Positions 16,191 to 24,939 of a DNA stretch of 40,161 nt are shown here, one piece after another (within the stretch, counting starts at the first letter, position 1; every line of letters starts with the position of its first letter). The notes below the pieces were generated by a model. That model saw only the letters and a program-made list of their open reading frames with translations. It searched no databases and had not been told where the DNA came from. The stretch is from an uncultured bacterium (GTDB taxonomy: Bacteria > Verrucomicrobiota > Kiritimatiellia > CAIKKV01): positions 1 to 40,161 of the forward strand of contig CALHRZ010000002.1 in NCBI GenBank assembly GCA_938038445.1, written 5' to 3'. The translations under genes were made by a program, and so were the position numbers.

Positions 16191-19100
16191 CCTATGCTGC
16201 TCTGGTAAGCTCTGGGGGATCCGAATGCGGTATGCCAGTGGAGGGCATTCTCTTCATCCGCAACGGCGAGTTGAAGTTCGAGATGGATACGGTCGGGGAT
16301 TGTGGACAGGCCGAGCCGGTGGAGGGGGATGAGGGCGGTCATTTCGTATCCTTCCGGCGTCGGTTGACCGGTCACAGGGATATCCGGCGCGGAAAGGGGT
16401 TGGCCGTCTTCGGAAATGGCCGCGAAGGGTTTTTCGCTTTCCTTTGGAGGCAGAAGAAAAATCTGGTGAATTCGATCGGGCCGATCGGGGGAGGAGGCGA
16501 AAAGTTCGAGGCAGGAACCTTTCCAGATTGGATCACCGCGGACGACCCGTTTGTCTTTGACTTGGGCAAGCACCCACAATCCCTCCTCGTCAAATGCGAG
16601 ACGGACGGTGGCGATTGGGCGGCCCTCGCGGGGGATTTGCCACTCGGGGAGGGGTGGGGAACGTTTGCGGGGAAGGGGGAAATCCATAACGGGCAAGCGG
16701 AACAGAGGAATGCCCGCGATGGCGCCGAACGGCGATCGGGGAACCTGCAGTTCGATCCATGCAGCTTGGAGGCCAGGGGTTGGTTGAATCGTCAGCGCGA
16801 TTGTGCGCTGTTCGTGGGGGTTCAACGCAAAGGGGATATTGAGGGGCATGGTCGTGGGCTGATCCGCTATCCCACATTTCGCGTGATCGGACCGGATCGC
16901 CAAAACATCCGAAATGCGTTGGGGGGAGGCATTCGAGAGGGTCAGAATGATCATGCCGTTCGGGTTCGGTTCGCTCATCTTCACGGCGTGAAGAACCTGG
17001 GATCGGACCTCCACATCGCCTCTGAGGCGGAAACGGCCGAAATTGTTATGGTCCACATGGGGTGCTCGACTGCCGAAAACGGTGAATCGGACTGGCGGTT
17101 TTGGGGGGGGTTGGGGGAGCGTGGCGCGGACTTCGAGAAGAATTCTTCCGGGTCTAGGATCCAGACCCATCCATGTAACGGGTTGGAAACCGGAACTGAA
17201 GAACAAGGCGCGCGGGAGGTAATCCACATCCGTTCCCAGAAGAGGGAGGGGAATGAGGGCGTGGATTTGGTAGCCCGTGGGGAGGGGGGCGGAGTTTAGG
17301 GTGATTTCCGGGGCGGGGCGAATCGTATCTTCCTTCCGATAAAGCGCCATCGCGGGTTCTGAACCGACTGCAGGAAGCAAATAGACCTGCCGAATGGGGA
17401 AAAAGCCCATTTCAGGCTTGTTTTGTGAGGAACGGCCTGGAAGGGAACCGAACACCTCGACACACGAGCCTTCCCACGCCACTTCAGCGCGGCGTGGATT
17501 GGGGTCAACGACTTGGATGGCGAAAACGAGGTTGGAGCCGCTTACGGCCCATCGAGCCTGCCCCACGGGAGTCGGCCGTTCGCGGCTTGTGAGCGGAAAG
17601 GAAAGGGAGTCGGCCAAGGCGTTGTCGATATCTTCCAGGCGATCAATCGGGGGGAGAGAGCGGAGGGGATAATCCAATTGCATGAAGGTTTGGGATGGGC
17701 GATGACGCGAGGGGGGAGGACCGCGACGCACGCGGAGTCCGAACGTTGCTGTATTGTGATAGGTGGAGACGAGGGGGATGCGGGATGTGATGAGGGAAGG
17801 GCTCAACAGAATCGGCCAGTCGAAGAAACTTTGTTCGCTAGGTGCGAGCCTGTACACCCGTTCCGGCAGATCGAGGAGGATTGCGGCATCTGAAGGAACA
17901 ACCTCCAGCGTGAGGCGTCCTTCGGCATATTCCTCGCCGAGGTTGTGCAAGGTCACACGGACGAGTCCCGGTTCCGTGGTATTTGTGACGGCCAACGGGG
18001 GGAGCAGGAAGTCCAGCGAGGTGCGAACGGCGTCCAGGAGAGGGGAGCGGGGGGAATAACCGTCGCCGCCGACATCCACCCAAATGGGGTTGGAGACGGC
18101 GATATGGGTTCGTTCCTCAAGCGGGTTTTGGGCGGAAGGTTCAAGCCAGGAGAATCCGGGACCTGAAGCGACGACGATCAGGTGGGCGTCTTCGTCAAGC
18201 GAAAGGGGAACGGTAGCAGTGAAGGCGTAGGGAGGTGGAGCGAAAAAGGAGGGGTGAGTTTGGGGCGTAAAGATGAGGGAGGGGGTTCGTTTGCCGTTGA
18301 TCAGCACTTGGACTTTGTGGACCGCGGCCAGGTTGGAGGTCAAGAGCCGGACATGAAGAGATGCCTGGCCGTCTCGCAACGCGGCGGAGTCGCCCGGTCC
18401 GAAGCGTTGATCTTCCGCGATCAATTCCACGGAAAGAAAAGGCCCGGTGGTCATGATGGCGCGACCGTTTCGGACGGCTCGTACGAGAGTTTCCGAAAGG
18501 TTTGGATCGGCAAAGTGTTCCCCCCCTGCGACATAGGTACGACGGGCTCCAACACCCGTGGCGTTATCGAAGGTGCCGCTGCTGAGTGTGGCGGGAAAGC
18601 GGTATCCTTCATTCAGGGCGGCGATCCAGTCAAGGACCCGGTTATCCCGTCCGGCCATCGGTTTTCCTTCCACGAGGGGTTCCAGGTCCTGCAGATCCAG
18701 GGCGTCCATGCCCGTCGTGATTTCAAGGGGCTGATTGCGGGGAACGGCGATCAGGAAGAGGCGCTCTTGGTGAGAATCCCAGGAACGGATCCAGGCGAGT
18801 TGACCCACGTGTTCGGGTCGTTGCGGCACGCCGCCGTCCTGCCGGCCAGGAATATGGCGTATGGGGAAAACATTTTGATGGGTGGTGGTGTGACGGCGTC
18901 CGGCGGTAAATCCGATTCCCGGACAAGTCTTCAGGCGATCGCCAACGTCCAGACGATCCAGTTCGGGTTGAAATGTTCCGCTATAATTGTGGTCGGTTAG
19001 GACGGCAAATCGGACATCGGACGCGAGCAGACCCAGGACGCGGCCGAGAGGGGATGCGGTGGAATCGCCGTCCACGGTGGGGCACTTGGAATAGGGATAG

Positions 19101-20599
19101 ACGTAGAAAATTTCTGAAATCCCGGAGCGGGTGGCGTGGTTATGCCAATCTGCGCTGATCCAGCCGGGGGTGGAATAAGCCCGACGGAGGGTGCAAGTCC
19201 AAGCAATGGTTTCTCCTTCGGTGAAGAGGAGGTTTCGCCATTCGGCGTGGTATTCGGGACCGTGCGAGACCACCACTTGGTATTGGCCGGGCGGGATGAT
19301 TTCATCGAAATGTCCGTCATGGCGTTGCAAGATGTTTTGGACGTGAAACTCGCCGGTGGGTGGGAAGAAGAATGGAGTTGGGGTTTCCTTCAGGCCGCGG
19401 AATGTAACCCGGGCGGGGAGGGAGTTTCCCGCGTCATCTTGAACGGAAAGACGGAGGCGGGCGGCGGGAGAACAGGAGAGTTCCAGTTGTTCGGCCGGGA
19501 GCAACTCGGGAAAGCGGGTAATCTCGACTGCTGGTCGGCCAAAGGGTTCCACACGGAGGGTCCAGGGGCCTTTTGCCGGACCGGTGAGCTGGAGGGACCC
19601 TTGGGAGTCGGTTCGGCCGGCTCCGAGGAAAAGGTTGTGTTGGAAGAGGCGGACGTATGCATTGGCCACGGGGCCATCGGGGGCGGTAAGGTGAAAGGCA
19701 AGAGAGCGTGTGGGTTCACCGGCCCATGGGGCTGCGAGGGCGAAGAGATCGAAGAGGTTGGCTGCGGGAACCAGGCGGTGGACGAAGCGGATGCGACCCT
19801 GGGGAGGGAGAATCCAACCTGAGGGTGCGGGCGGTATGGGGGTCAACGGATGGCGCGGGGGGCGGATCCCCTGGGGGGTCCATGCGTGATCGGGCGACCA
19901 GACGCCGATCGCTTGACCCCACCATGGTTCGTAAATCCAAAACAGGCGGTTGTTGAAGTGGAGTCCTGCTTGACAGGGGTCATCCACCCGCAGGGAAAGG
20001 GAGGGGGTGAAGGGAAAGGGAGTGGGGGTCGGGTTGACGTAGAGGGTTTCGACTTCGAGAAAGTCCCATCCATCTTCCAGCGTATAACGCACTTCAATGT
20101 AGGGGCGAGGGGACGTTCTCAAATGAGGGGGGCGGGACTGGATTTCCTCGAGGCGTACGCCGGTTTCGATTTCGTAGGCGGGCATTTCAAGCGTGACGCG
20201 AGGTGCCGAAACGGGCTGACGGTCCGGTTGACGGCAGGAAACTGTTTCCTCAATGAATTCATGCTGGTAATTGGGAGCATCGGGTTTGAAACGGGGCAGA
20301 GCGGGATAGAAGGCCGTCAGGACATCTTGCGGAATGTTCCGACGGTTCAAGTCGAGAACGGCGCCTGCCACATTGGGGATGGCCCATCGGGAAGCGCTTC
20401 GTCCCATCATCAGCCGGGGGTCGGCGATGGCGCACACGATGCGATCGTTTCGGAGGACGTAGTCGCCGATGATCGCATCGCTTTCCTTCCCCTGCGGAGC
20501 GGTATCCGCAACGTTATCAGGTGTCAACGTCAGCAGTTCGGCTCCTTTTGCCAGAGTGGCCCATACCGAGAAAAGCAGCAGGAGATGAACAGGGCTCAT
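16160..20599 (-). CDS. Giant exported PHP-type (CehA/McbA-like) metallohydrolase with two CBM9-like modules
   Basis: A 1479-residue protein with a signal peptide (cleavage near residue 19) and a clear AAAGGA site before its ATG. Residues 20-300 form an unrecognised beta-rich region, and 300-475 look like two Ig/carboxypeptidase-regulatory-like sandwiches. The PHP-like core spans about 478-725. Its metal motifs are D484-W-H486-N-H488, T535-D536-H537 and H574, as in the CehA/McbA family of secreted phosphoesterase or amidohydrolase-like proteins. Two CBM9-like modules follow at about 1013-1190 (AWEGSCVEVFGS) and 1325-1477 (IWKGSCLELFAS). Domain order suggests a glycan-bound hydrolase; the bond it cuts is not known. 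It is transcribed alone, divergent from an oxidoreductase gene. Confidence 0.72.
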   Translation of the reverse strand: MSPVHLLLLFSVWATLAKGAELLTLTPDNVADTAPQGKESDAIIGDYVLRNDRIVCAIADPRLMMGRSASRWAIPNVAGAVLDLNRRNIPQDVLTAFYPALPRFKPDAPNYQHEFIEETVSCRQPDRQPVSAPRVTLEMPAYEIETGVRLEEIQSRPPHLRTSPRPYIEVRYTLEDGWDFLEVETLYVNPTPTPFPFTPSLSLRVDDPCQAGLHFNNRLFWIYEPWWGQAIGVWSPDHAWTPQGIRPPRHPLTPIPPAPSGWILPPQGRIRFVHRLVPAANLFDLFALAAPWAGEPTRSLAFHLTAPDGPVANAYVRLFQHNLFLGAGRTDSQGSLQLTGPAKGPWTLRVEPFGRPAVEITRFPELLPAEQLELSCSPAARLRLSVQDDAGNSLPARVTFRGLKETPTPFFFPPTGEFHVQNILQRHDGHFDEIIPPGQYQVVVSHGPEYHAEWRNLLFTEGETIAWTCTLRRAYSTPGWISADWHNHATRSGISEIFYVYPYSKCPTVDGDSTASPLGRVLGLLASDVRFAVLTDHNYSGTFQPELDRLDVGDRLKTCPGIGFTAGRRHTTTHQNVFPIRHIPGRQDGGVPQRPEHVGQLAWIRSWDSHQERLFLIAVPRNQPLEITTGMDALDLQDLEPLVEGKPMAGRDNRVLDWIAALNEGYRFPATLSSGTFDNATGVGARRTYVAGGEHFADPNLSETLVRAVRNGRAIMTTGPFLSVELIAEDQRFGPGDSAALRDGQASLHVRLLTSNLAAVHKVQVLINGKRTPSLIFTPQTHPSFFAPPPYAFTATVPLSLDEDAHLIVVASGPGFSWLEPSAQNPLEERTHIAVSNPIWVDVGGDGYSPRSPLLDAVRTSLDFLLPPLAVTNTTEPGLVRVTLHNLGEEYAEGRLTLEVVPSDAAILLDLPERVYRLAPSEQSFFDWPILLSPSLITSRIPLVSTYHNTATFGLRVRRGPPPSRHRPSQTFMQLDYPLRSLPPIDRLEDIDNALADSLSFPLTSRERPTPVGQARWAVSGSNLVFAIQVVDPNPRRAEVAWEGSCVEVFGSLPGRSSQNKPEMGFFPIRQVYLLPAVGSEPAMALYRKEDTIRPAPEITLNSAPLPTGYQIHALIPLPLLGTDVDYLPRALFFSSGFQPVTWMGLDPRPGRILLEVRATLPQPPPKPPVRFTVFGSRAPHVDHNNFGRFRLRGDVEVRSQVLHAVKMSEPNPNGMIILTLSNASPQRISDVLAIRSDHAKCGIADQPTTMPLNIPFALNPHEQRTIALTIQPTPGLQAAWIELQVPRSPFGAIAGIPLFRLPVMDFPLPRKRSPPLPEWQIPREGRPIATVRLAFDEEGLWVLAQVKDKRVVRGDPIWKGSCLELFASSPDRPDRIHQIFLLPPKESEKPFAAISEDGQPLSAPDIPVTGQPTPEGYEMTALIPLHRLGLSTIPDRIHLELQLAVADEENALHWHTAFGSPRAYQSSIGYGAFRVLPP

Positions 20600-20624
20600 A
20601 ATTTATCCTTTACATTATTCCATA

Positions 20625-20652
20625 ATATTACCACGTTGGGGGTGAATCACAA
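20625..20652 (-). promoter_or_regulatory. Possible promoter of the giant PHP gene
   Basis: Reading the minus strand, TTGTGA (20652-20647) lies 16 bases from TAATAT (20630-20625), followed by an AT-rich stretch and the AAAGGA ribosome site. The match is moderate; TATTAT at a 19-base spacing is an alternative -10. Confidence 0.35.
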
Positions 20653-20679
20653 GAAGCGCTGTAATAGCGGGGCACACTC

Positions 20680-20688
20680 TGGTATAAA
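20680..20688 (+). promoter_or_regulatory. Possible extended -10 promoter of oxidoreductase gene
   Basis: TGGTATAAA at 20680-20688 fits an extended -10 element, with no good -35 box at 17 bases. Transcription would begin about 45 bases before the ATG at 20739. Consensus evidence only. Confidence 0.4.
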
Positions 20689-20738
20689 GGCGGTCAACAG
20701 GGCCGAATACGGCGGGAACGCGGAAAGGAAGTTGAGCG

Positions 20739-21764
20739 ATGGGAACGCCCATACGGATTGGAATTATCGGTTGTGGGGGGATGGAGAAAGCCCATGAGGC
20801 GGCGTTTGAAGGGTTTGAGGGTCGCATGCAGGTTACGGCGGTTTGCGACATCGTGCGCGAGCGGGCCGAGAGGGCCAAGGCGGTATTGGGCGCGCAGCGA
20901 GCGGTCACGGATTTTCGAGAGCTGTTGGATGTCGTGGATGCGGTTTTGATCGTTCTTCCGCACCATCTTCATCATTCGGTGGGGATGATGTGTCTGGAAG
21001 CCGGCAAACACGTCCTGATGGAAAAGCCCCTTGCCAACACGGAACGGGAGTGCCTCGACCTGATCGAAGCGGCGGAGCGAGGGCGGCGGGTGCTCATGGT
21101 CGGTTATGTTCAGCGGTACAATCCCCTGGTCCTGAAGACAAGGGAGTTGATCCAGAACGGCGCCTTGGGCGAGGTATTCCAGGTTTCCATTTGGACGGAG
21201 CAGTTTACGCGTTTTTCGGAGGACAAGAGCTGGGGGCACCGGAAAGAGACGTTGGGCGGGGGTCAGCTTTTTAGTCACGGCTGCCATTATGTCGATTTAT
21301 TGCTCTGGTTTTTGGGTCGGCCGGTCAGCGGGACGCATGACGGAACGAATCTGGGCACGCCTTGGATGGAAGGTGAAGGGACGAGCAATTTGGTCATGCG
21401 ATTTGAGAATCGGGCGATGGGGTATCATTTTGGGACTTGGGGAGCCCGGGGTTCTCGGCTTCAATACAGCCTTCATGTTCACGGCACTCGTGCGATGCTG
21501 GACACGCGGCTCAAGGAGGGAAAGATATTTTTGACGACGTGGGAAAAGGGGGAAGAACTGATCTTCGAGGCGGAACCGGGCAAACACACGCGTCGGCAGA
21601 TGGAACATTTTTTGATCTGTGTTGAAACCGGCCGCAAACCGTTGACAGACGGACGCAGTAGCCTTCAAAGTCTGCGGGTGATATGGAAGGTATATGAAGC
21701 AGAGGCGAAGGGGGTTGTGGCGGATCTTAGGGGATTGGGGCTGGAAGACGTGGAGGCAAGTTAA
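20739..21764 (+). CDS. Gfo/Idh/MocA family oxidoreductase
   Basis: A 341-residue cytoplasmic NAD(P)-dependent dehydrogenase, probably acting on a sugar, inositol or sugar-acid. The Rossmann fold begins with IGIIGCGGM (residues 7-15). The family's EKP motif is at 95-97, whose lysine takes part in catalysis, and the C-terminal domain carries LGGGQLFSHGCHYVD (172-186) with active-site His183 and Asp186. A ribosome site (AAGGAAG) precedes ATG 20739. It stands alone, 18 bases from the convergent toroid-protein gene and divergent from the PHP gene. The window has three members of this family, each in a different transcription unit, which suggests different substrates. The actual substrate cannot be read from sequence. 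Confidence 0.9.
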   Translation: MGTPIRIGIIGCGGMEKAHEAAFEGFEGRMQVTAVCDIVRERAERAKAVLGAQRAVTDFRELLDVVDAVLIVLPHHLHHSVGMMCLEAGKHVLMEKPLANTERECLDLIEAAERGRRVLMVGYVQRYNPLVLKTRELIQNGALGEVFQVSIWTEQFTRFSEDKSWGHRKETLGGGQLFSHGCHYVDLLLWFLGRPVSGTHDGTNLGTPWMEGEGTSNLVMRFENRAMGYHFGTWGARGSRLQYSLHVHGTRAMLDTRLKEGKIFLTTWEKGEELIFEAEPGKHTRRQMEHFLICVETGRKPLTDGRSSLQSLRVIWKVYEAEAKGVVADLRGLGLEDVEAS

Positions 21765-21782
21765 CGGCGGGGGCAAGGGCTG

Positions 21783-23588
21783 TCAGGCTGGGGGGCGGAA
21801 GCGGATGTGAAAGCGGCCTTCCTTCAAGACGTCCGGTCCTTCGAAGGCCAGACGGAGCGCCCCCTCATTTGCGTGCTTGCGGATAATGATTTTTTCACCG
21901 TCTGTTTCTGCGTGGGAATGATCCGGCCGTTCGGCGGTAATTCGAAGGGCGTGGGTTCGGATGGGTTCGATGTGAAGGGCAGAACCATCCGGTGCTTCGA
22001 AGGTCACGGGGGCAACGGGCGCTTGCTGAAACCAGACGGTGAATTCCTCCGCCGCCGGTGGTTCGAACAGGTGGGGGCCGATTGAAAGTTTGGGTCGTGC
22101 CGAACGAGGATATGCGATTAGAAGGAACAGGAGGCGAGACGGAATCGGAGTGGTCAGACGATTCTGAACGGTTTTAAATTCCAGATCGAGCGTTTGATCG
22201 GCCCATTCCATCCGGATTGCCAGTTCTCGGGTATGAAGATGGCGTTCAGGATTTCCCCGGCCTTCCGTGAGGATCCATTTGGTGAATCCTCGGCCGGCGA
22301 GGATGCCTCGGCCGTTTTCCACCCGACATTCCTCCTGTTCGCTTGGGACCCGCCAGTCGAGGCGAAGAGCGTCGAGACCGGCATTGCTGTGGGAAGGGTT
22401 ATCCGTCAATTCGGGGGTTAGGGCGTACAGTTTGACGGATCCTGCGACTCCTTCCGCGATCCCACTGTAGCCCGTGAGGAGGGAAAGTGCGACGTCGCAA
22501 TTCGCCTCATGAATGAAGAGGGCGCTGATATCGGGGCACGCATGGATTCCCGGAGGAGGTTGGAATGGGAAAGAAGGAGAAGGCGGCTGGGGAAGGTCGA
22601 GAAGGGTGGCGTTGAACAGAGCCTGGAGCGGGTAGAAACTGAGCGGGCGGACGCGGTTGTGATGGGGGACAGGAACCCCCCGCCATCGTTCATATGCTGC
22701 CCTGGCGAGGGAACGGAGAGAAGGGAGATTGGAGGCTGTGGCCAGAGGCCACAACCAGGCAAGGACCGACGGCGTATGGCATTTATGGAGCCCCTCGAAT
22801 ACGGTGAGGAAGGGCTCCCCCCAGCGGTTGCACGCCAGACGTTCGAATTCAAGGAGGCGGTTCACATAGGCGAGGGCGTCGGGGTTGGGGCGGCGGCGGC
22901 CGAGGACGAACATCATCGTAGCGGTCAGGAGTTGATAACCCTGCGCCGGCTTGCGTCCCCAGATCCACCCGCCGGTATGGTAGGGCTGGGCGCCGCAGGG
23001 GTATTGGCGGGCGAGTAATTCCCTGAGCCAGAAGTCAGATTTTTCCTGAAAACGAGGGGCACCCGTGAGAAGAAAAAGGTTGAAAGCGGCCAGCGCGTCC
23101 ATCCCGCGGGGGTTCAAGTAGTCAGGGGTTTGGTTGATATGGAGAGCCGCGTGATCGAAGAGGGTGACGGCGGCTTCCACGAGCGGCGTGAGGGAATCCG
23201 AGGGCACCTGTCCGCTTAGGCGGAGGAGTGTTTCGGTGAAAGGGACAAGCCCGAACGAAACGCTGTTGATGTCATTGACCGTTCCGATCCGGCCTTCGGA
23301 GGTAAAGCAGAGACGGCTTTCCTCCAGGGCATGAACCGCCTCTTCCGCGAGCGATAGGGCATCCGGGTGGCCTGCGCGAACCTCTTCCGCCAACAGGGTC
23401 GCGAATTGTAATTCTGGGAGGATGCTGCTAAAGAAAAAACCCGGTTTTCGCAACGACGGTTTCAGAAGCCCGTTCTCGAACAGTTCGCGGCGGGCGGTTG
23501 TGAGGAAATTTCGCCGAAGGAACTGAATCGATTCAACCTCGGAGGGAGAAGGGGGTTGGGTGCTAAAGGTACTGTCGGGGTTTTTCAT
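21783..23588 (-). CDS. Alpha/alpha-toroid-like protein of unknown function
   Basis: The start is taken at ATG 23588 (601 residues), inside the 3' end of the HD gene, so the two overlap by 26 bases. In-frame TTG and GTG codons just upstream are alternatives, and no strong ribosome site is visible, which fits translational coupling. Residues 20-370 are helical, with regularly spaced aromatic and Gly/Pro turns (NPRGMDALAAFNLFLL, YHTGGWIWGRKPAQGYQ). The remainder is beta-rich, so the overall plan resembles heparinase-type toroid plus sandwich enzymes. No signal peptide is seen. I cannot assign a family or catalytic residues with confidence; a cytoplasmic oligosaccharide lyase or hydrolase is one possibility. 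Confidence 0.6.
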   Translation of the reverse strand: MKNPDSTFSTQPPSPSEVESIQFLRRNFLTTARRELFENGLLKPSLRKPGFFFSSILPELQFATLLAEEVRAGHPDALSLAEEAVHALEESRLCFTSEGRIGTVNDINSVSFGLVPFTETLLRLSGQVPSDSLTPLVEAAVTLFDHAALHINQTPDYLNPRGMDALAAFNLFLLTGAPRFQEKSDFWLRELLARQYPCGAQPYHTGGWIWGRKPAQGYQLLTATMMFVLGRRRPNPDALAYVNRLLEFERLACNRWGEPFLTVFEGLHKCHTPSVLAWLWPLATASNLPSLRSLARAAYERWRGVPVPHHNRVRPLSFYPLQALFNATLLDLPQPPSPSFPFQPPPGIHACPDISALFIHEANCDVALSLLTGYSGIAEGVAGSVKLYALTPELTDNPSHSNAGLDALRLDWRVPSEQEECRVENGRGILAGRGFTKWILTEGRGNPERHLHTRELAIRMEWADQTLDLEFKTVQNRLTTPIPSRLLFLLIAYPRSARPKLSIGPHLFEPPAAEEFTVWFQQAPVAPVTFEAPDGSALHIEPIRTHALRITAERPDHSHAETDGEKIIIRKHANEGALRLAFEGPDVLKEGRFHIRFRPPA

Positions 23589-24363
23589 CACGAACCTGCG
23601 CAAGGAGTTCAATCCAGGGTTGGATGGGACTGGTCCGTATCTTCGGCCACAAAACTTCCTCGACCTGGAAAAGTCCCACGGACTGGGTCATTCGAACGGA
23701 GATACGGATCGGACGTTTTTCGCCCTTCAGGATCTCGACCTTTTCGACGGCCGACGCGGAGTAGCGATGAATGTCGCCTGCTCGGGCGGATTCCTGAAGC
23801 AACATGGGAATTCGGGCGCGGCCCTTGGCCATATCGCAACCGTCGGCCACGGGGATCAAACCGGCCTCGAGCGAATGGATGATGCGGTGGCCCATGTGTC
23901 CGATGATTCCTTCCAACGCCACGGAGCGAAGGGCGACGCGGAGGGGGATGTTATCCGGAAACACATTTCCGAGGATGCGATCCAGGATGGGAAGGGCGAG
24001 GCGAGCGCTGTGTTCCTCATGGGCATCGCGGCAGACCGACATGCCGATGTCATGGAGGAAGGCGGCGAGGAGAACGGCGATACACGCGTCTTGAGCCGAA
24101 GCGATCTCCTCTCGTTCGAGCGATAGGGGAATGTTCGCTTCCTGAAGGATATGGGCGAGGCGGAGGGCGTTGAGGGTGACCAGGCGCATATGAACGGGGC
24201 CGTGGTCGTTGTAGTTAAGGCGAACGATGGAAACGGTGTTCGCGTACTCCTGTAGGGCATGGACCTCCGGATCGGCGATCAACAGTTCTGCCACGCGCCG
24301 GCACGTTCCCACCAAAGAAAGCAGGAGGCGGCGATCCAGTGCGGTTTCTTTGGGAGACTTCAT
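23563..24363 (-). CDS. HD-domain metal-dependent phosphohydrolase
   Basis: A 266-residue cytoplasmic protein with the HD superfamily metal motifs in order: H54 and H58 in NDHGPVHMR, the H104-D105 doublet in AFLHDIGM, H118, H156 in IIGHMGH, and D177 in DGCDMAKGR. The NDHGPxH opening is characteristic of a bacterial and archaeal branch annotated as metal-dependent phosphohydrolases. HD proteins usually cut phosphate esters of nucleotides; the substrate here is unknown. The ribosome site before ATG 24363 is poor. It is divergent from the tRNA gene and leads into the overlapping toroid-like gene, so the two are cotranscribed. Confidence 0.85.
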   Translation of the reverse strand: MKSPKETALDRRLLLSLVGTCRRVAELLIADPEVHALQEYANTVSIVRLNYNDHGPVHMRLVTLNALRLAHILQEANIPLSLEREEIASAQDACIAVLLAAFLHDIGMSVCRDAHEEHSARLALPILDRILGNVFPDNIPLRVALRSVALEGIIGHMGHRIIHSLEAGLIPVADGCDMAKGRARIPMLLQESARAGDIHRYSASAVEKVEILKGEKRPIRISVRMTQSVGLFQVEEVLWPKIRTSPIQPWIELLAQVRDEKPRQYL

Positions 24364-24393
24364 GGAAGCGAGAGAAAATGTTGACTACCGGCC

Positions 24394-24430
24394 TTGACAA
24401 GGAGGATGGCCAATGGCATTTTATATATTT
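24394..24430 (+). promoter_or_regulatory. Possible tRNA-Met promoter
   Basis: A perfect TTGACA (24394-24399) precedes the AT-rich run TTTTATATATTTTA, which ends 10 bases before the tRNA. Spacing to the best-placed -10 candidate, TTTTAT, is 19 bases, a little long, so the exact -10 is unsure. Confidence 0.4.
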
Positions 24431-24443
24431 TACAGCTTTCGTT

Positions 24444-24519
24444 GGCGGCGTAGCTCAGTTGGCAGAGCAGAGGAATCATAATCCTTGTGTCCGGGGTTCG
24501 AGTCCCTGCGCCGCCACCA
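24444..24519 (+). tRNA. tRNA-Met (anticodon CAT), elongator type
   Basis: The 76-base gene folds as a full cloverleaf. The seven-base acceptor stem GGCGGCG/CGCCGCC is perfect, the D arm is GCTC/GAGC, the anticodon stem is GAGGA/TCCTT with loop ATCATAA (anticodon 24477-24479), and the T arm is CGGGG/CCCTG with loop TTCGAGT. The CCA end is encoded at 24517-24519. The first acceptor pair is a normal G-C, unlike the mismatch of initiator tRNA, so it is an elongator. A tRNA-Ile whose C34 is changed to lysidine is the alternative reading of CAT and cannot be excluded. Confidence 0.95.
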
Positions 24520-24520
24520 C

Positions 24521-24539
24521 GAACGGGCTAGACCCGTTC
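24521..24539. terminator. Hairpin between tRNA and NifU-like gene
   Basis: GAACGGG (24521-24527) and CCCGTTC (24533-24539) form a perfect seven-base stem with a five-base loop. The minus-strand stop codon of the NifU-like gene lies in the loop. No T-tract follows on either strand, so it is a weak candidate terminator or a tRNA processing hairpin. Confidence 0.35.
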
Positions 24540-24746
24540 CACCGTGATTGCGGGGTCCACCTTTTCCCTGAGGTAGCGTTCGATACCTCCCTTGAGTGTC
24601 GCCATCGCGTGAGGGCAGCCTCCGCATGCGCCTTTGAGTTTCAGCTTGACTGTTTTGCCGGCGATTTCGACGACTTCCAGGTCACCGCCGTCGGCTTGGA
24701 GCATGGTGCGGACTTCATCGAGTGTTGCTTTGATTTTCTCAACCAT
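24528..24746 (-). CDS. NifU C-terminal-type (Nfu) Fe-S scaffold protein
   Basis: A 72-residue protein from ATG 24746, which has a good AAGGAA site; an ATG seven codons earlier is less well placed. The sequence fits the NifU C-terminal domain end to end: helix EKIKATLDEVRTMLQ, DGGDLEVVEI strand, and the cluster-binding C41-G-G-C44 in GACGGCP. Such single-domain proteins carry [4Fe-4S] clusters to apo-proteins in the cytoplasm. Its small size is normal for the stand-alone form. It lies converging on the tRNA gene, nine bases from its end. Confidence 0.93.
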   Translation of the reverse strand: MVEKIKATLDEVRTMLQADGGDLEVVEIAGKTVKLKLKGACGGCPHAMATLKGGIERYLREKVDPAITVERV

Positions 24747-24915
24747 GGGTATTCCTTTTTCATCCATTCTAAGACATGCGATTTGAAAAAGCGAACTTTT
24801 ATATCCCTTTGCGATCCTGGAGGGGAGATTTCGACACCCTCAAACGGGAGCGGCGTGCTGCTTTTTCTCACCCTTCGGCCATATCAGGGCCCGTTGCGAT
24901 GAGCGCCTATTTCTT

Positions 24916-24939
24916 TATCACACTTCTGGAAGTGTGATA
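24916..24939. promoter_or_regulatory. 24-bp near-perfect palindrome
   Basis: TATCACACTTC (24916-24926) and GAAGTGTGATA (24929-24939) are exact inverse complements separated by TG. It could bind a dimeric regulator or form a hairpin in RNA, but has no T-tract. It lies about 170 bases upstream of the NifU-like start and far from the oxidoreductase start at 25881. Confidence 0.5.

Noticed and set aside
24339..24902. Plus-strand frame spanning the tRNA and the NifU-like gene
   Set aside because: It covers a perfect tRNA cloverleaf and lies antisense to a conserved Fe-S protein.
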